Shown one piece after another: positions 18,101 through 25,201 of a stretch of 64,000 bases of DNA (position 1 is the first letter of the stretch; each line of letters opens with the position of its first letter). Under the pieces are notes generated by a model, which searched no databases, had not been told where the DNA came from, and worked only from the letters and a program-made list of their open reading frames with translations. This DNA is from Fluviicola sp. (GTDB lineage Bacteria > Bacteroidota > Bacteroidia > Flavobacteriales_D > Crocinitomicaceae). Made by a program: the position numbers and the translations under genes. The stretch covers positions 1 through 64,000 of the forward strand of contig NZ_JAQSWB010000014.1 in NCBI RefSeq assembly GCF_029266855.1. Direction: 5' to 3'.

Positions 18101-21100
18101 AACGGTAAGCAGCGGGGCAGGAACAACAGCAACTGTTACCGCACCAACAGCAACTTCCGGAACATTTACTTACAACCTGATCAGTGTGGCAAGCAGTACT
18201 GCTTGTTCTCAAAATCAAACAGGTTCAGCGATTGTAACGGTAAATCCACTTCCAACGGCAACTGTGTCGGGAGGGACAACTGTTTGTCAGAACGCTGCCG
18301 CACCGACAATTACATTCACAGGAGCAAACGGAACAGCACCATATACTTTCACTTATAATATTAATGGCGGAGCTAATCAAACGGTAAGCAGCGGAGCCGG
18401 GACAAGTGCAACTGTTACCGCACCAACAACCACTTCGGGAACCTTTACCTATAATTTGGTAAGCGTGACCAGCACAATGGGCTGTTCTCAGAACCAAACC
18501 GGTTCAACCATTGTAACGGTAAATCCGCTTCCAACAGCAACGATTTCCGGTACGGCGACAGTTTGTCAGAACGGAGCTGCGCCAAGTATTACATTCACAG
18601 GAGCAAGCGGAACAGCTCCTTATACATTTACTTATAATATTAATGGCGGAGCTAATCAAACAGTAAGCAGCGGGGCCGGTTCAACAGCTACGGTTGCCGC
18701 TCCGACCGGAACCACCGGAGTTTTCACCTATAATTTAGTAAGTATTTTGAGCTCGACGACTTGTTCTCAGAATCAAACAGGAAGTGCAACCGTCACGGTT
18801 AATCCGACACCGGCAATTACGGGAATATTTACAGCTTGCGCCGGATCAACGACACAACTTAGCGGAAGTGGAACTCCTGCTGCGGTAAGTCCCTGGACAT
18901 CATCCAATACAGCTGTGGCAACAATTTCCACAACAGGATTGGTGACAGGAGTAGCCCCAGGAACAAGTACGATTACTTACACTAATTCAGCAGGATGTTT
19001 TGTGACACAGGTTGTTACAATTACTTCCGGAGCTACAATTTCAGGAAATTTATCTGTTTGTGTTGGTGCTACCACCCAATTAAGTGGAACCGGAACTGCC
19101 AATACAACGAATCCATGGGTTTCTTCAAATACGGCAGTTGCTACAGTTTCAAATACCGGGTTGGTTACCTCACTAACGGCAGGCACTACAACAATTACTT
19201 ATACGAATTCGAGCGGATGTTTGGATAATGAAGTAGTAAGCGTAAATCCATTGCCTACAGTAACAGGTTCGGATGTATGTATCGGAGGTACCACACAATT
19301 AACGTGGTCCGGAACTGCAAATGCAACAACTCCATGGACTTCATCCAATACTGCTGTTGCTACCATTTCAAACACAGGTTTACTCACCGGAGTATCTGTC
19401 GGTTCAACAACCATTACTTATACCAATTCCAATGGATGTTCAAATACACTTACGCTGAATGTGGTTGGAAATCCTGCACTTACCGGGACAATGAATGTTT
19501 GTATCGGCGCAACAACACAGTTGTCTGCAACCGGAACTCCGAATGCAACGAACCCCTGGTCATCCTCAAACACGGCGGTTGCTACAGTTTCAAATACCGG
19601 ATTAGTAACAGGTATTTCTGCCGGAACAACAACGATTACATTTACCAATTCATCGGCTTGTCAGAGTACAGCGCTTGTTACGATTAATCCGCTTCCGACA
19701 ATTACGGGCACTTTAAGTTTGTGTGCAGGATCAACGACTCAATTAAGCGGTTCTGCAACTACCAGTGCAACAACTCCATGGACTTCATCCAATACTGCTG
19801 TTGCTACCATTTCAAACACCGGTTTGGTTAACGGCGTTTCGGCAGGAACAGCAATTATAAGCTATACAAATAGCAACGGCTGTTCTCAAACTGCATCAGT
19901 TACTGTAAACGCATTACCAACTGCAACGATTTCAGGTGCGTCAACAATATGTGCCGGTTCAAGTGCAAATTTCACTATTTCGGGAACGCCAAATGCAACA
20001 GTGATCTACTCAAATGGAACAACGAATTCGAATGTGGTTTTAAATGCGGCTGGAACTGCAACAGTTAATACCGGAGTTTTAAATACTTCAACAACTTACA
20101 CCCTTGTTTCTGCTCAATCGGCTGCTCCGGCATCATGTGGTAATACACTCAGCGGATCCATTACGATAACCGTAAATCCGAATCCGGTAATGAGTCCGGT
20201 TGCCAATACAAGTGTGTGTCCGGGATATAATGTGACGATTCCATTGTTTAGCTCTAATCCTGCCGGATCAACTTACAGCTGGACAAATACAAATACTGCC
20301 ATTGGGCTCGGAGCAAGTGGAAATGGTGATATTCCGACTTTTACAGGAGTAAATCCGGGGACAACTCCTATTAGCGGAACGATAACAGTTATTCCAACAT
20401 TGAACGGATGCACGGGCTCAAGTGTTACTTTTACGATTGGAGTTAGCAATAACCCAACTGCAAATGCCGGGGCCGATATCAGTTTATGTATCAACTCACT
20501 GACAGGGAATCAGATCGGTTCTGCATCAGTAACAGGGAATTCGTATTCCTGGAATCCGACTACCGGTTTAAGCGATGCAAGCATTTCGAGTCCAACTGTG
20601 AATACAGGAATTGCAGGAACGACATCTTATACGGTGACGGTAACAAATGCCTCGGGTTGTGAAGCAACAGATATCGTTTCAGTTACTATTCATCCACTGC
20701 CTTTGGTTTCTTTTAACAGCAGTGCAATTGATGGTTGTGCACCGGTTTCAATTTCTTTTACGAATACAAGCCCGAATTCGGTGAACTGTGTCTGGACTTT
20801 TGAAGACGGAGGAACTGAAGTTGGATGTGGAACTATTTCGCAGCAATTCAATACAGCCGGGACATTCGATGTTACGTTGACGATTACCGACGGAAACGGA
20901 TGTTCGAATTCATTAAGCGATAGCGACCTGATTACCATCTACCCGGAAGTGGATGCATCTTTCGGTGTAAATGTTTATGAGCAATCTGTATTGTATCCCG
21001 TATTTAATTTCAGCAATACTTCAACAAACGCAACTTCCTATAGTTGGGAGTTTGGTGATGGAACTACATCTACCCAAACAAACCCGACGCATACTTACGA

Positions 21101-21479
21101 CGATAAACCGGGAGTGTATCATGTTATTCTATATGCCTCGAATGCGGCAGGTTGTATCGACAGTGCAGTGGCAGTAGTTTCTGTAATTGACGAATTGATT
21201 TTCTATGTACCGAATGCATTTACACCTGATGGCGATGAATTCAACAATGTGTTTTTACCGGTATTTAGTTCCGGCTTTGATGGACAGAATTATACCTTAA
21301 TGATCTTTGACCGTTGGGGAGAAGTATTATTCGAATCCCACAATGTAGACTTCGGATGGGATGGAACCTATGTGGGGCAGTTATGCAAGGAAGGTGTATA
21401 TACCTGGAAAATAATTGTCAAGGAACGAAACAAAGACAAGCACCATGAATATATAGGGCATGTGAATCTTTTGAAGTAA
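15105..21479 (+). CDS. Giant surface protein with T9SS type B (gliding-motility-associated) C-terminal domain
   Basis: A 2124-residue secreted protein. Signal peptide 1-24; PPC-like region about 40-145; an anchor-like beta-sandwich about 170-380; Ig-like segments; a proprotein-convertase P-domain-like part about 573-716 (HTWDEDLQIYLQCPNG, GTWNLVVSDNFAGDQG); five near-identical 93-residue repeats 769-1233 (each starting PLPTAT, with GANGTAPYTFTYNINGGA); about five BIG2-like repeats of roughly 70 residues, 1234-1602 (WTSSNTAVATISNTGLVTG); PKD domains from about 1865 (YSWEFGDGTTS); and a CHU_C/gliding-motility C-terminal domain from about 2029 (VPNAFTPDGDEFNNVF, YEWKI-like YTWKIIV). The tail directs export through T9SS and type B attachment; a role as adhesin or surface fibre is an inference. 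No catalytic domain was recognised. Confidence 0.88.
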   Translation: MKTTTFRGYLLPLFILLSFSGFSQGSDTQAGATASPITLPFNAAGSTSTAANNYDAVGTTFDDGPDWYYYYCATSSATIWVNIAFTPGGLANPVMPSITVLDGTGTLLGQTQVFGDISGSYGIPFTPLSGECYYFVVDNDGVSGPPGFNYTINISNTVPVHPANPTQPACTNIGFDAGSTSGWLGSWGHSMQTGISPQPTPTYTPLFYNTSGGHHTVTTPGSDLQAPIQTVCPLIPGNTNSLMVGDGPNGAYGGASIEQKFQVTASNALFTYYYALVIQDGGASGSTAHTDQEQPYFKIDALNCAGVPIACGNLLVTGGPGIPGFTQIGTTGTYWKDWTAVMLDLTPYIGSCVTMRFTVGDCSIGAHYAYAYLDATCAPMNIVAPPNICQFQTSTLTAPTGAATYSWVETSAPGTVLGTTNTLSITPTATGTFNYQCTMTSITGCNSTLTSSVTVLPTPQITVTNPPAVCSPATIDLTSASVVTINSGSGTLGYFSDAVCTIPIASPNAVAVSGTYYIQILNANGCYEVEPVSVIVNTTPNTNVITANQSICPGGSVNLTSTVTPVSSTTPMTFTNTTDFVVPDGVSQVSSPITVSGVNPQTPGVLPIVSVCMNLTHTWDEDLQIYLQCPNGTLLNLSTGNGLDGDNYTNTCFTPTGTSILAGAAPFNGSFTPEQAFTALNACSVNGTWNLVVSDNFAGDQGTILDWSITFNSFSPGATFAWMPTTNMTNSTTLSPTVIPAATTSYTLTGTSGTGGCTSADQVTITVNPLPTATISGATTVCQNAAAPIITFTGANGTAPYTFTYNINGGANQTVSSGAGTTATVTAPTGTSGTFTYNLVSVTSVMGCSQNQTGSAIVTVNPLPTATISGTTAICQNAASPTITFTGANGTAPYTFTYNINGGANQTISSGAGTTATVTAPTAASGTFTYNLVSVTSVMGCSQNQTGSTIITVNPLPTATISGTTTVCQNAASPTITFTGANGSAPYTFTYNINGGANQTVSSGAGTTATVTAPTATSGTFTYNLISVASSTACSQNQTGSAIVTVNPLPTATVSGGTTVCQNAAAPTITFTGANGTAPYTFTYNINGGANQTVSSGAGTSATVTAPTTTSGTFTYNLVSVTSTMGCSQNQTGSTIVTVNPLPTATISGTATVCQNGAAPSITFTGASGTAPYTFTYNINGGANQTVSSGAGSTATVAAPTGTTGVFTYNLVSILSSTTCSQNQTGSATVTVNPTPAITGIFTACAGSTTQLSGSGTPAAVSPWTSSNTAVATISTTGLVTGVAPGTSTITYTNSAGCFVTQVVTITSGATISGNLSVCVGATTQLSGTGTANTTNPWVSSNTAVATVSNTGLVTSLTAGTTTITYTNSSGCLDNEVVSVNPLPTVTGSDVCIGGTTQLTWSGTANATTPWTSSNTAVATISNTGLLTGVSVGSTTITYTNSNGCSNTLTLNVVGNPALTGTMNVCIGATTQLSATGTPNATNPWSSSNTAVATVSNTGLVTGISAGTTTITFTNSSACQSTALVTINPLPTITGTLSLCAGSTTQLSGSATTSATTPWTSSNTAVATISNTGLVNGVSAGTAIISYTNSNGCSQTASVTVNALPTATISGASTICAGSSANFTISGTPNATVIYSNGTTNSNVVLNAAGTATVNTGVLNTSTTYTLVSAQSAAPASCGNTLSGSITITVNPNPVMSPVANTSVCPGYNVTIPLFSSNPAGSTYSWTNTNTAIGLGASGNGDIPTFTGVNPGTTPISGTITVIPTLNGCTGSSVTFTIGVSNNPTANAGADISLCINSLTGNQIGSASVTGNSYSWNPTTGLSDASISSPTVNTGIAGTTSYTVTVTNASGCEATDIVSVTIHPLPLVSFNSSAIDGCAPVSISFTNTSPNSVNCVWTFEDGGTEVGCGTISQQFNTAGTFDVTLTITDGNGCSNSLSDSDLITIYPEVDASFGVNVYEQSVLYPVFNFSNTSTNATSYSWEFGDGTTSTQTNPTHTYDDKPGVYHVILYASNAAGCIDSAVAVVSVIDELIFYVPNAFTPDGDEFNNVFLPVFSSGFDGQNYTLMIFDRWGEVLFESHNVDFGWDGTYVGQLCKEGVYTWKIIVKERNKDKHHEYIGHVNLLK
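17409..18803 (+). repeat. Five in-frame 279-bp tandem repeats
   Basis: Units begin at 17409, 17688, 17967, 18246 and 18525, each exactly 279 bp (93 codons), and the array ends at 18803. Each unit encodes the same Ig-like module of the giant surface protein, with few substitutions. The identical length and high similarity point to recent expansion or continuing homogenisation by recombination, and make copy-number variation between strains likely. Confidence 0.93.
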
Positions 21480-21529
21480 TTGCGAATTGTTGATCAAGTA
21501 ATGGTTAGCATCACACAATAGTTGTCAGC

Positions 21530-21763
21530 TGGTTTTTAGCAGTTAAATATATTTTTGGATGTTAAAAATATATACAAACGTAACTATATCTATGCTTCAT
21601 TTATGCTTTATTCATGCGATGAATATGCTTTAAATATGGAATATGAAAGCAGTAAAGTGGTTTGACTATTATTCTGTCTTGACCAAAGCAGATCAAACAA
21701 ATGATCGCTTCGGATCGAATGAGACGAAACCTTCCACCTTGGCGGACTAGCGCTGTCCTTCGG
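21530..21763 (-). repeat. Composite dispersed repeat, copy 2 (inverted)
   Basis: Read on the minus strand this copy has the same order of blocks as 61003-61225: a 90-bp block (21763-21674) matching 61003-61092 with seven differences by eye, all transitions; then a variable stretch with gcat-type iterations (21645-21596); then a 26-bp block (21595-21570) identical to bases 88-113; then an AT-rich block similar to 117-141. The 90-bp block contains the palindrome-like tagtccgcc...ggtggaa at 21732-21749. It encodes no protein. Confidence 0.85.
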
Positions 21764-21800
21764 AGTATATTTTCACCATAACCGATAAATGTTGTTTAAC

Positions 21801-21836
21801 AAAAATGTCGCCCACTGTCCTACAGGCGACATTTTT
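21801..21836 (-). terminator. Bidirectional terminator after DoxX gene
   Basis: aaaaatgtcgcc (21801-21812) pairs perfectly with ggcgacattttt (21825-21836), giving a 12-bp stem with A-rich and T-rich flanks on both sides. It sits four bases beyond the stop of the DoxX-family gene on the minus strand. Confidence 0.85.
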
Positions 21837-21839
21837 TGT

Positions 21840-22232
21840 TTACTTCGATTGAATTGGGGCAAGTTTTAACCTGCCATAGGCAATAAAGGCGGATATTACA
21901 GCAACTACAATATTAAATCCGATCTGCGAACCTTCTCCGCGACAGGTATGAAAAACACTTGCGGCGATCATTAACAAAATGATTCCAATAGCTGCAATGG
22001 GTGTGAGTATTGGTTTGAACTTAAACAAAGACGGCAAGAGTAATCCCAAAGCGCCAAGCAAATCAATGATACCGGTTAATTTGACTAAGGCCGGGGAAAC
22101 TTCTCCGGTCCAGGGCCACATCGTTTCCAATTGATCTATCGGTTGAAACAATTTGACAATCCCTGCCCAAATTAAACATAGGGAAAGAAGTATTTGGGCA
22201 ATCCATAATACAATGTGTGTTGTTTTTTTCAT
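21840..22232 (-). CDS. DoxX family membrane protein
   Basis: A 130-residue protein with four hydrophobic segments (IVLWIAQILLSLCLIWAGIV, LTGIIDLLGALGLLLPSLF, LTPIAAIGIILLMIAASVF, IGFNIVVAVISAFIAYGRL). The pattern LIWAGIVKLFQP and GIIDLLGALGLLLP is that of DoxX/DoxX-like proteins, small inner-membrane proteins often linked to redox or thiol stress. The start is taken at the ATG at 22232, where the first membrane helix begins; longer frames run back over the divergent regulator gene. It is divergent from an HxlR regulator with an operator candidate between them, which strongly suggests that the regulator controls this gene. Confidence 0.85.
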   Translation of the reverse strand: MKKTTHIVLWIAQILLSLCLIWAGIVKLFQPIDQLETMWPWTGEVSPALVKLTGIIDLLGALGLLLPSLFKFKPILTPIAAIGIILLMIAASVFHTCRGEGSQIGFNIVVAVISAFIAYGRLKLAPIQSK

Positions 22233-22276
22233 ATGTGTTTTTGATTTTAAATGTTGGATAAAAGTATGTAGGTTTG

Positions 22277-22320
22277 CTATCCAAACGAAAGCACTTTCCC
22301 TTTGGATAGCACTATCCAAA
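22277..22320. promoter_or_regulatory. Candidate HxlR operator (three half-sites)
   Basis: In the 97-bp divergent gap, tttggatagcactatccaaa (22301-22320) is an inverted repeat with 9-base arms and a two-base centre, and a third half-site ctatccaaa lies at 22277-22285 within gtttgctatccaaac, which itself has gtttg/caaac arms. Such repeated sites between a regulator gene and its divergent target fit binding by the dimeric HxlR-type protein and autoregulation. Confidence 0.7.
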
Positions 22321-22329
22321 CAGGAAGCA

Positions 22330-22686
22330 ATGGTAAAAAGAAGAGTTATGCTTACAAATGGAGGATGTCCGAAAAATATTTTATCGATCAAGGATGCACT
22401 GGAAGCAGTGGAAGGCAGATGGAAATTATTGATTCTCTTTGCTTTGTCGGCCGGTCCGAAAAGATTTAAAGAGTTAGGAAGAGAAGTAACAGGGATTACT
22501 GATAAAACCTTATCCCGGGAATTAAAGTTACTGGAATCCAATAAGCTGATTACGAGGGAGGTTTTCGATACTTTTCCTCCAACTGTGGAGTATGCGATTA
22601 CAGATCATGGGAAATCGCTTGAAAAAGTAATTGAAGAATTACATTACTGGGGCTTGGCCCACCGCAAGGAGGTTTTGGGGACGTAA
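22330..22686 (+). CDS. HxlR family winged-helix transcriptional regulator
   Basis: A 118-residue cytoplasmic DNA-binding protein. The core matches the HxlR family: GGCPKNILSIKDALEAVEGR, then KLLILFALSAGPKRFKEL (first helices), TDKTLSRELKLLESNKLIT (recognition helix) and VEYAITDHGKSL (wing). C13, in the conserved CP near the N-terminus, is the residue that senses reactive electrophiles or oxidants in several members. The ATG at 22330 lies just after the operator candidate; ATG 22348 is an alternative. It is divergent from a DoxX-family gene, the usual kind of target, and convergent with the OmpA-family gene. Confidence 0.88.
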   Translation: MVKRRVMLTNGGCPKNILSIKDALEAVEGRWKLLILFALSAGPKRFKELGREVTGITDKTLSRELKLLESNKLITREVFDTFPPTVEYAITDHGKSLEKVIEELHYWGLAHRKEVLGT

Positions 22687-22706
22687 TTCCGAATTTTTAT
22701 ATCAAA

Positions 22707-22740
22707 CAAATAGGGGCGGAAAATTTTCCGCCCCTATTTG
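22707..22740. terminator. 34-bp perfect palindrome, bidirectional terminator
   Basis: The segment is fully self-complementary, with outer caaatagggg and cccctatttg and an AT-rich centre. It lies between the convergent hxlR-type and OmpA-family genes, 20 bases from either stop, and can serve both transcripts. Confidence 0.8.
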
Positions 22741-22758
22741 TATTTATTGATTATAATC

Positions 22759-25191
22759 CTATTGGAAGATCACATTCATTTCTACACGTCTGTTTTTCTG
22801 ACGGCCTTCCGGTGTTGCATTCGTAGCAATCGGTTTTGTTTGACCGTACCATTCAGGTTTCAATCTCGCCGGATCAACACCTTTACTAGCTAAGTATTTC
22901 TTAACAGCTTCAGCACGATTTTTAGAAAGTGTCATGTTTTTCTTAGCATCACCTTTGTTATCCGTGTGACCAGCGATTTGTAATTTCCACTCCGGTTTCT
23001 TGATTAACAAGGCTGCCAAGTCATCCAATGATTTGAATGAAGTTGCAAGAATGATTGCTTTACCAGATTGGAACTCTAAGTTCTCGAATGCAGTATTCAA
23101 AATTTCCTGTTCTTCTTTCGCGATCTTAGGACAACCACGGTTTTCAATTACACCCGGTATTGTCGGACAATCATCATCTTTATCATACAATCCGTCGCCA
23201 TCCGTATCCGGCCAAGGACAACCCTCGTTTTCTTTCGAACCGTAAATAGTAGGACATTTATCCACATTGTCGAACAAACCGTCGTTGTCCGTATCAGGAC
23301 ATCCCTGGTTAGCCAATGGACCAGGCAGATCCGGACAAGCATCTTCGGAATCCTGTAATCCATCGCCATCCTTATCAGGACAACCGTTGAAAGCAGGTAA
23401 ACCTTTCACTGTAGGACAGCTGTCATTCGGATCAATAATTCCGTCTTCATCCGTATCAGGACATCCTCTGTAAGCTGCCAAACCAGCTAAGTCAGGACAA
23501 GCATCGTCTTTATCAGGGATTTTGTCGCCATCACGGTCAGGACAACCTTGGAATTCCAATGGTCCAGGGATTTCAGGACATAAATCTTCCACATCCTTGA
23601 TTCCATCACCGTCAGTATCCGGACATCCTTTGAATGCCCAAACTCCAGGGATATCAACACATTCGTCTTTCTTATCAGAGACTTTGTCACCATCTCTGTC
23701 ATCCGGTTTCGTGTAGAGGATCGGAAGACGTAGTCCAACGAAGAATTCGGTTCCACGTACTTTTCCTCTTGCAAAAAGTGAATTAAAATCAACTACTCCA
23801 ACAGTAATCGGTCCTAATCTTGATGCAATACCGGCTTTCCATCCGGAGTAGTTATTTACAGAAATCGGAACATACAATCCAAACCATGCATAATCAAAGC
23901 TTGGGGTAATTGCGAATTGAGTAGGTGTTTTTACGCGAGATGGGTTTTTCTTGCCAATTATATTGATATTACCGGTCGCGTTGATGTAGAACCATTTCCA
24001 GATATGATAATCCAATTGGATATTCAATGCTGTTGGAGTATTCATATAATAAGTTTCTCCAACTCCCTCGTTAGAGTTCCATCCGGCATCATTCGTAATC
24101 AAACTATCAACGATTGAATCGAAAGAGGCAAAAGAATTTGCTTTGTCAAAAATGCGCAAGTCGAGAGTCGTAGTATTTACTGAGAAATCGCGACTCTTAC
24201 CGCCTTTTGTAAATTTCATTCCACCGATATCCAGAATGGAAACTCCGGCACGCAATTCGTATTTGTTTTCATTACGCATCCAAAGATCTGTTTCACCATC
24301 CATGTCATACTTGTATTGTTTGTATTTCGGACGCCATTCGTAAACAACACCGAGATCCAAACCGAATCCAAGTTTAGAAGCAGATTTGAAAAAGCTGTTT
24401 GCATTGAAATCCTTCATCTCTTCATCGAGGTTGTCGGAATAACCATACTTAAAGTTTCCGACTAATGTGGTTGCAGTATCCTTATTTAGAAGTTCATAAT
24501 CCAATTCATCCGTGTAAGCATACGCTGAGGCGATTCCCTGCAGTAATTTTATACGTCCACCTGCTTTGAGGAAGTGCTGCCCGTTATCCATTACGACTTG
24601 GCCGTAGTTAATACCGTATTCATTCCAGGCCATCATATTGGTAGTAACAAGTTTGTCTTTTAACTGCAGGTTCCAAAGTGATGCAAAATCCAATCCTTCC
24701 TGGGCTAGTTTTGCCAGTTTCGGATCGATGTCATCCACGTTTGTGATCATTCTGCTTTTTGCAGCAAAACCAATTGCAATTTTAGGATTGATATGAAATG
24801 CAAAATTTAAGACGTCGATTTGATAATTCAAATAAACTCCTCTTGTTTTGATTCCGGTTTTGTTGTAATCGTAGAGGTCAAAAATGGAACGTTCGTACAA
24901 GGTACTGTCCGGTTGCATCCACATCGTATCTTTTTTAAACGATTTCAGCCACCACTTTGGCATAACGTCCGTTTTAAAGTACTTCGCATTTTGCCATGCA
25001 CCAACATTTGCACTGGCCAGGTTAATATCGACGATAAATCTTCCGTCAACAAAACTGGCGGGTTGCACGTCTAATCCCATAACTCCGGCATAATTACTGC
25101 TGTGCACACCCAAATAATTTTGAGAAAATGCAGACATAGCAGTAATGCACGAAAAAGCTAAGAAAGTTAATTTACGTAACTGTTTCTTCAT
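22759..25191 (-). CDS. OmpA-family outer-membrane protein with DUF5723-like barrel and thrombospondin type 3 repeats
   Basis: An 810-residue outer-membrane protein. Signal peptide 1-23 (ending SAFSQ). Residues about 24-490 look like a beta-barrel of the DUF5723 kind (YLGVHSSNYAGVMGLDVQPA, many aromatic-ended strands). Residues about 496-690 hold acidic calcium-binding thrombospondin type 3-like repeats (DTDGDGIKDVEDLCPEIPG, DRDGDKIPDKDDACPDLAG). Residues about 700-810 are an OmpA C-terminal peptidoglycan-binding domain (LQIAGHTDNKGDAKKNMTLS, NRRVEMNVIF). It should tether the outer membrane to the cell wall. The gene starts ten bases after an unknown exported protein gene and is probably expressed with it. 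Confidence 0.9.
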   Translation of the reverse strand: MKKQLRKLTFLAFSCITAMSAFSQNYLGVHSSNYAGVMGLDVQPASFVDGRFIVDINLASANVGAWQNAKYFKTDVMPKWWLKSFKKDTMWMQPDSTLYERSIFDLYDYNKTGIKTRGVYLNYQIDVLNFAFHINPKIAIGFAAKSRMITNVDDIDPKLAKLAQEGLDFASLWNLQLKDKLVTTNMMAWNEYGINYGQVVMDNGQHFLKAGGRIKLLQGIASAYAYTDELDYELLNKDTATTLVGNFKYGYSDNLDEEMKDFNANSFFKSASKLGFGLDLGVVYEWRPKYKQYKYDMDGETDLWMRNENKYELRAGVSILDIGGMKFTKGGKSRDFSVNTTTLDLRIFDKANSFASFDSIVDSLITNDAGWNSNEGVGETYYMNTPTALNIQLDYHIWKWFYINATGNINIIGKKNPSRVKTPTQFAITPSFDYAWFGLYVPISVNNYSGWKAGIASRLGPITVGVVDFNSLFARGKVRGTEFFVGLRLPILYTKPDDRDGDKVSDKKDECVDIPGVWAFKGCPDTDGDGIKDVEDLCPEIPGPLEFQGCPDRDGDKIPDKDDACPDLAGLAAYRGCPDTDEDGIIDPNDSCPTVKGLPAFNGCPDKDGDGLQDSEDACPDLPGPLANQGCPDTDNDGLFDNVDKCPTIYGSKENEGCPWPDTDGDGLYDKDDDCPTIPGVIENRGCPKIAKEEQEILNTAFENLEFQSGKAIILATSFKSLDDLAALLIKKPEWKLQIAGHTDNKGDAKKNMTLSKNRAEAVKKYLASKGVDPARLKPEWYGQTKPIATNATPEGRQKNRRVEMNVIFQ

Positions 25192-25201
25192 AAGTAGTCT
25201 A

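Larger units (their letters stand above)
21480..21839. other. Intergenic region occupied mostly by dispersed repeat copy 2
   Basis: The 360 bases between the giant surface protein gene and the DoxX gene contain no reading frame. About 21530-21763 is an inverted copy of the composite repeat, and 21801-21836 is the DoxX terminator. No terminator directly after the surface protein gene was found. Confidence 0.7.

Noticed and set aside
17409-18803. 279-bp repeats as mobile or CRISPR-type repeat
   Set aside because: They are in frame, encode Ig-like modules and belong to one open reading frame.
17412-19687. Long open frames on both strands and other frames within the giant surface gene
   Set aside because: They arise from repetitive Thr/Gly/Ala codon patterns; their translations are cysteine- or serine-rich shadows without family features.
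22153-22329. Long N-terminal extension of the HxlR regulator
   Set aside because: It overlaps the divergent DoxX gene and the operator; HxlR proteins begin near the CP motif.
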